Below are positions 61,036-64,000 of a stretch of 64,000 nt of DNA, piece by piece. This DNA comes from Bacteroidetes bacterium 2013_40CM_41_45 (GTDB lineage Bacteria > Bacteroidota > Bacteroidia > AKYH767-A > 2013-40CM-41-45), in assembly GCA_002215675.1 (NCBI GenBank), contig NGFH01000005.1:296693-360692 (forward strand), written 5' to 3'. Both the position numbers and the translations under genes were made by a program. Positions within the stretch are counted from its first letter, which is position 1; each line of letters starts with the position of its first letter. Below the pieces are notes generated by a model. That model saw nothing but the letters and a program-made list of their open reading frames with translations. It was not told where the DNA came from and made no database searches.

Positions 61036-64000
61036 ATGACTGAAACTCAACTTAAAAATATATTTCAGCAACCTTTTGCGTTCGCTCAGTGGAAACCTGT
61101 ATTTGATAATATCTTCCCGCAAATCGAATACTTGGAAAAGCCAACCACAATTGATGATGGTAGTGGGAAAACGAAATCTATATTACAAATTGGAACCACT
61201 CATCTTCTTAATAATCGAAATCTCATCATCCTACAAGCGGAAGTAAAACGCAATATTAAAATTATAAAGAACAGAACTGAACTTAGGGACATAGCGGCAA
61301 GATTCATTGACCAAACAAACAATCATGGAGTTTTAATTTTTTACTACAGTGAGGACAAAGAACAACCTGATTATAGATTTTCTCTCATTTCTCGTGTTTC
61401 GGAAATTGACGATGAAGGAAACTTCCAGAAAATTGAGACCGCTAAAAAGCGGTTCACCTATGTTTTGGGCAAGAATGAATCAGGAACTACAGCCGCAAAG
61501 CGTCTACTGGAACTTCAAGCAAAAGCGAAGCGAAAAGGTAACGCTGAATTAAAAGACGTGGTGGACTCATTTTCTGTTGAAGCGTTGAACAGAGATTTTT
61601 TTATTCGTTACAAGGCACAATTTGAAAAATTCAATAATTACTTGGCAGCAGAAAAAAAAATTGCTTCTAAGGTCTTTAAAATACGAGATCGTAAAACGCT
61701 TGAAGAACAAGAAAAAAATGAAAAACCTATTCGTGATTTCGTAAAGAAACTACTTGGCAGAATTGTGTTCCTCCACTTTCTCCAGAAGAAGGGTTGGTTA
61801 GGCTGTCCTACCGATACGACCAAATGGATAGATGGTGACAAGTTTTTTATTCAGAATCTTTTTAGAAATTACAAAAACTCGAAGTGTTTCCACAGTGAAT
61901 GCTTGAAAGAACTTTTTTTCAATACCCTTAATAACAACAAGCGTAAAGATTATATTTTTTCAATTACAAGCACGAGAGTGCCTTACCTAAATGGAGGCTT
62001 ATTTGATGACGATATGCCTGCTACTCAGGAAATAGATTTTCCTCCTGATTATTTTAAAGACCTTTTTGATTTTTTTGAACAATACAATTTTACAATCGAT
62101 GAGAACAGCCCAGAAGAACATGAAGTAGGTATTGACCCTGAAATGCTTGGACACATTTTTGAAAACCTGCTGGAAGAAAACCGAGAAAAGGGTGCCTTTT
62201 ATACACCAAAGGAAATTGTTCATTATATGTGTCAGGAAAGTTTGATACAATATTTTATAACCAATCTCTCAGATACATCCATTGATGACATAGAACTTTT
62301 TGTAAACGGTAAAAAGGTTCCTGATACTTTCACGAAAAAGGAGACAGCTTCAGAAATAGAGAAACTTTTGCTCAAAGTTAAAATCTGTGACCCCGCCATT
62401 GGGTCGGGAGCATTCCCGATGGGTCTCCTCAAAGAAATTTATGAATGTAGAAGATTAATTTATCCTTATCTGCGGACAAATAAAAAATTTGACCCCGCAT
62501 TAGTAAAAAAGGAAATTATTCAAACTGCTATTCATGGTGTGGATATTGAAAAAGGGGCCGTTGATATCGCTCGGTTACGTTTTTGGCTTGCTTTGGTTGT
62601 TGATGAAGAAGAGCCACAGCCCTTACCTAACCTTGATTACAAAATAATGCAGGGAAATAGCTTACTGGAACAATTTGAAGATGTTGACATGAGCAAGGTT
62701 GCAAGTGGAACGAACCTCAAAATTATAGAACCAGAAAGAGACCTCTTTGGTAATATCAAAGAAGAACAGTTAGCAATGACTTTTGTAAAAACTGAAATTG
62801 TAGAACGTATACAACAACAAACAAAAAATTATTTTGATGAAAACGATATTAATATTAAAGCTCAAATAAGGAATGACATAAATGATTGCATACACCAGCA
62901 CATTGAATTCAATTTAGAGCTTAGAGAGAAACAATTGGTTCGCTTGATTAATGAAAGTGACGAGAAGGTTAGGACCGGGCTGAAAACAAAGAAAAAATTT
63001 GATTCATATAAAGAAACACTGAACAATCTACGGCAAACCAGAAAAAAACTTCACGAAATTCAGAACTCTGATGAAAGACCATATTTTTTGTGGCACTTAT
63101 TTTTTAAAGATGTATTTGAGACAGGAGGATTTGATATTGTAATTGGAAATCCCCCGTATATTCAGTTACAAAAAATGGGAAAAGATGCAGACATTTTAGA
63201 GAAATCAGATTTTAAAACATTCGCACGGACGGGAGATATTTATTGCTTATTTTATGAGCAGGGCAAAAATATTTTGAAGAAAAATGGTGTTCTCTCGTAC
63301 ATAACATCAAATAAATGGATGAGAGCCGGTTATGGTTCAACGTTGCGAAAATATTTCGTGGAGAACTGTAATCCATTGAAGCTAATAGATTTCGGAGGGT
63401 ATCAAGTTTTTGAAAATGCAACCGTTGATACAAATATTCTAATCCTAAAAAATGCTCTGTATCAGAATACAACTCATACCTGTATTCTTAGTAGAAATCT
63501 AAAGCGTCTAATTTTATTGAGCGATTATTTTAGACAGAATGCAAGCGTTGGAAAGTTTGGAAACGAAAGTTGGGTCATCCTCAATTCAATTGAGCAAAAG
63601 ATTAAGGAAAAAATCGAATTATTAGGTACACCGCTTAAAAAGTGGAATATTCAAATCAATTATGGAATTAAAACTGGTTTCAATGGCCCACTGGAAAAGG
63701 GAGGCTGTTTTATTATTTCGCAGGAAAAGAGGGATGAACTTGTTGGAAAATGTCCTAAAGCAGCCGACATTATACGACCGATTCTTCGCGGCAGGGATAT
63801 TCAAAAATTTCGTGCGCAGTGGCAAGGCATGTACCTTATTTCTACTCATACTGGTTACAAAGATTCATCCGGTAAATACATTAAAGCAATTGAACTTAAA
63901 AAGTATCCCGCTGTCAAAAAACATTTAGATAAATACCGGACAGAAATAGAGTCAAGACTCGACCAGGGAATCACTCCATACCACTTGCGTAGTTGCATTT
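61036..64000 (+). CDS. Eco57I-type adenine-specific DNA methyltransferase (3' partial)
   Basis: The ATG at 61036 begins a frame open to the end of the window (at least 988 residues). The first ~120 residues contain an AEVKRN nuclease-like (ExK) motif. A helical domain follows, then GIDPEMLGHIFENLLEENRE, KGAFYTPKEIVHYM, and SAM motif I DPAIGSGAFPMG from Asp452. The catalytic NPPY is at 705-708 in DIVIGNPPYIQ. The visible C-terminus has a TaqI-like specificity domain (RPILRGRDIQKFRAQ). It should methylate adenine N6 and provide self-recognition. Together with the upstream helicase it resembles a Type IIG/BREX-like or two-gene defence unit. Confidence 0.9.
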   Translation, partial: MTETQLKNIFQQPFAFAQWKPVFDNIFPQIEYLEKPTTIDDGSGKTKSILQIGTTHLLNNRNLIILQAEVKRNIKIIKNRTELRDIAARFIDQTNNHGVLIFYYSEDKEQPDYRFSLISRVSEIDDEGNFQKIETAKKRFTYVLGKNESGTTAAKRLLELQAKAKRKGNAELKDVVDSFSVEALNRDFFIRYKAQFEKFNNYLAAEKKIASKVFKIRDRKTLEEQEKNEKPIRDFVKKLLGRIVFLHFLQKKGWLGCPTDTTKWIDGDKFFIQNLFRNYKNSKCFHSECLKELFFNTLNNNKRKDYIFSITSTRVPYLNGGLFDDDMPATQEIDFPPDYFKDLFDFFEQYNFTIDENSPEEHEVGIDPEMLGHIFENLLEENREKGAFYTPKEIVHYMCQESLIQYFITNLSDTSIDDIELFVNGKKVPDTFTKKETASEIEKLLLKVKICDPAIGSGAFPMGLLKEIYECRRLIYPYLRTNKKFDPALVKKEIIQTAIHGVDIEKGAVDIARLRFWLALVVDEEEPQPLPNLDYKIMQGNSLLEQFEDVDMSKVASGTNLKIIEPERDLFGNIKEEQLAMTFVKTEIVERIQQQTKNYFDENDINIKAQIRNDINDCIHQHIEFNLELREKQLVRLINESDEKVRTGLKTKKKFDSYKETLNNLRQTRKKLHEIQNSDERPYFLWHLFFKDVFETGGFDIVIGNPPYIQLQKMGKDADILEKSDFKTFARTGDIYCLFYEQGKNILKKNGVLSYITSNKWMRAGYGSTLRKYFVENCNPLKLIDFGGYQVFENATVDTNILILKNALYQNTTHTCILSRNLKRLILLSDYFRQNASVGKFGNESWVILNSIEQKIKEKIELLGTPLKKWNIQINYGIKTGFNGPLEKGGCFIISQEKRDELVGKCPKAADIIRPILRGRDIQKFRAQWQGMYLISTHTGYKDSSGKYIKAIELKKYPAVKKHLDKYRTEIESRLDQGITPYHLRSCI

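Larger units (their letters stand above)
41258..64000. mobile_element. Putative integrative island; right end not found
   Basis: The accessory region starts at the 3' end of tRNA-Glu with a serine recombinase, followed by unusual DNA-processing and secreted-protein genes of AT-rich composition. I could not find a second copy of the tRNA 3' end, so the right border is unknown and may lie outside the window. Whether the T9SS cargo genes and the methyltransferase module belong to the same element is not shown. Confidence 0.4.

Noticed and set aside
41258..64000. Right-hand attachment site
   Set aside because: I searched by eye for copies of the tRNA-Glu 3' end and found none, so the element's end cannot be placed.
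41220..64000. Insertion sequence or transposase
   Set aside because: No transposase signature or matching terminal inverted repeats could be recognised; only the serine recombinase is present.

Overview
The window comes from a member of the Bacteroidota, probably a free-living or uncultured lineage near Chitinophagales/Sphingobacteriales. Supporting signs are a PorQ gene, five secreted proteins with type IX secretion (T9SS) C-terminal sorting domains, SprB/PKD-type adhesin repeats, BshB1, DUF1501/DUF1800, DUF4249 and DUF4476 proteins, and many TAnnTTTG/TAnnTTTA -7 promoter boxes. Several boxes lie only 4-8 bases before the ATG, so leaderless mRNAs appear common.

Positions 1-41185 read as ordinary chromosome. 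They hold the 3' end of a gliding/T9SS type B adhesin, pruA, a DivIC-like division gene, a porQ-cmk-ispH-rlmH operon, bshB1, and a large outer-membrane protein joining a degenerate gluzincin domain, a TolB-like propeller and a barrel. An M20 amidohydrolase, a T9SS subtilase, an RluA-family synthase, panB, an ABC exporter and the DUF1800/DUF1501 pair follow. From about 27 kb come small membrane and periplasmic proteins, a TPR protein, a thiol-disulfide oxidoreductase, and a convergent pair of lipid-modifying enzymes (a CFA-synthase-like methyltransferase and a desaturase). The stretch closes with the RNase P RNA gene, ridA and tRNA-Glu(UUC). Short palindromic repeats fill the 28-33 kb intergenic gaps.

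At 41186-41257 the tRNA-Glu gene marks the edge of an accessory region. A large serine recombinase lies tail-on to the tRNA, and its reading frame runs into the tRNA gene. Upstream of the recombinase, all on the minus strand, are a small coupled ORF, a MerR-like regulator with palindromes before its start, a membrane-anchored PD-(D/E)XK-like protein with two WYL-like domains, and a 1269-residue RecD-like helicase with a C-terminal nuclease-like domain. The last two are the best candidate for an undescribed DNA-targeting defence module.

Two large T9SS cargo genes follow: an SBBP-type propeller and a 1857-residue PKD-like/beta-helix adhesin. A 526-base gap then carries three CTAGGG-TTTT-CCCTAG inverted repeats. 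Beyond it a plus-strand operon encodes a PLD-nuclease/helicase fusion and an Eco57I-type adenine methyltransferase that runs off the window end. This is a second, restriction-modification-like module. No right-hand attachment site was recognised, so it is unresolved whether the whole 41.2-64 kb stretch is one element.

All family names come from recognising motifs by eye; no database search was possible.
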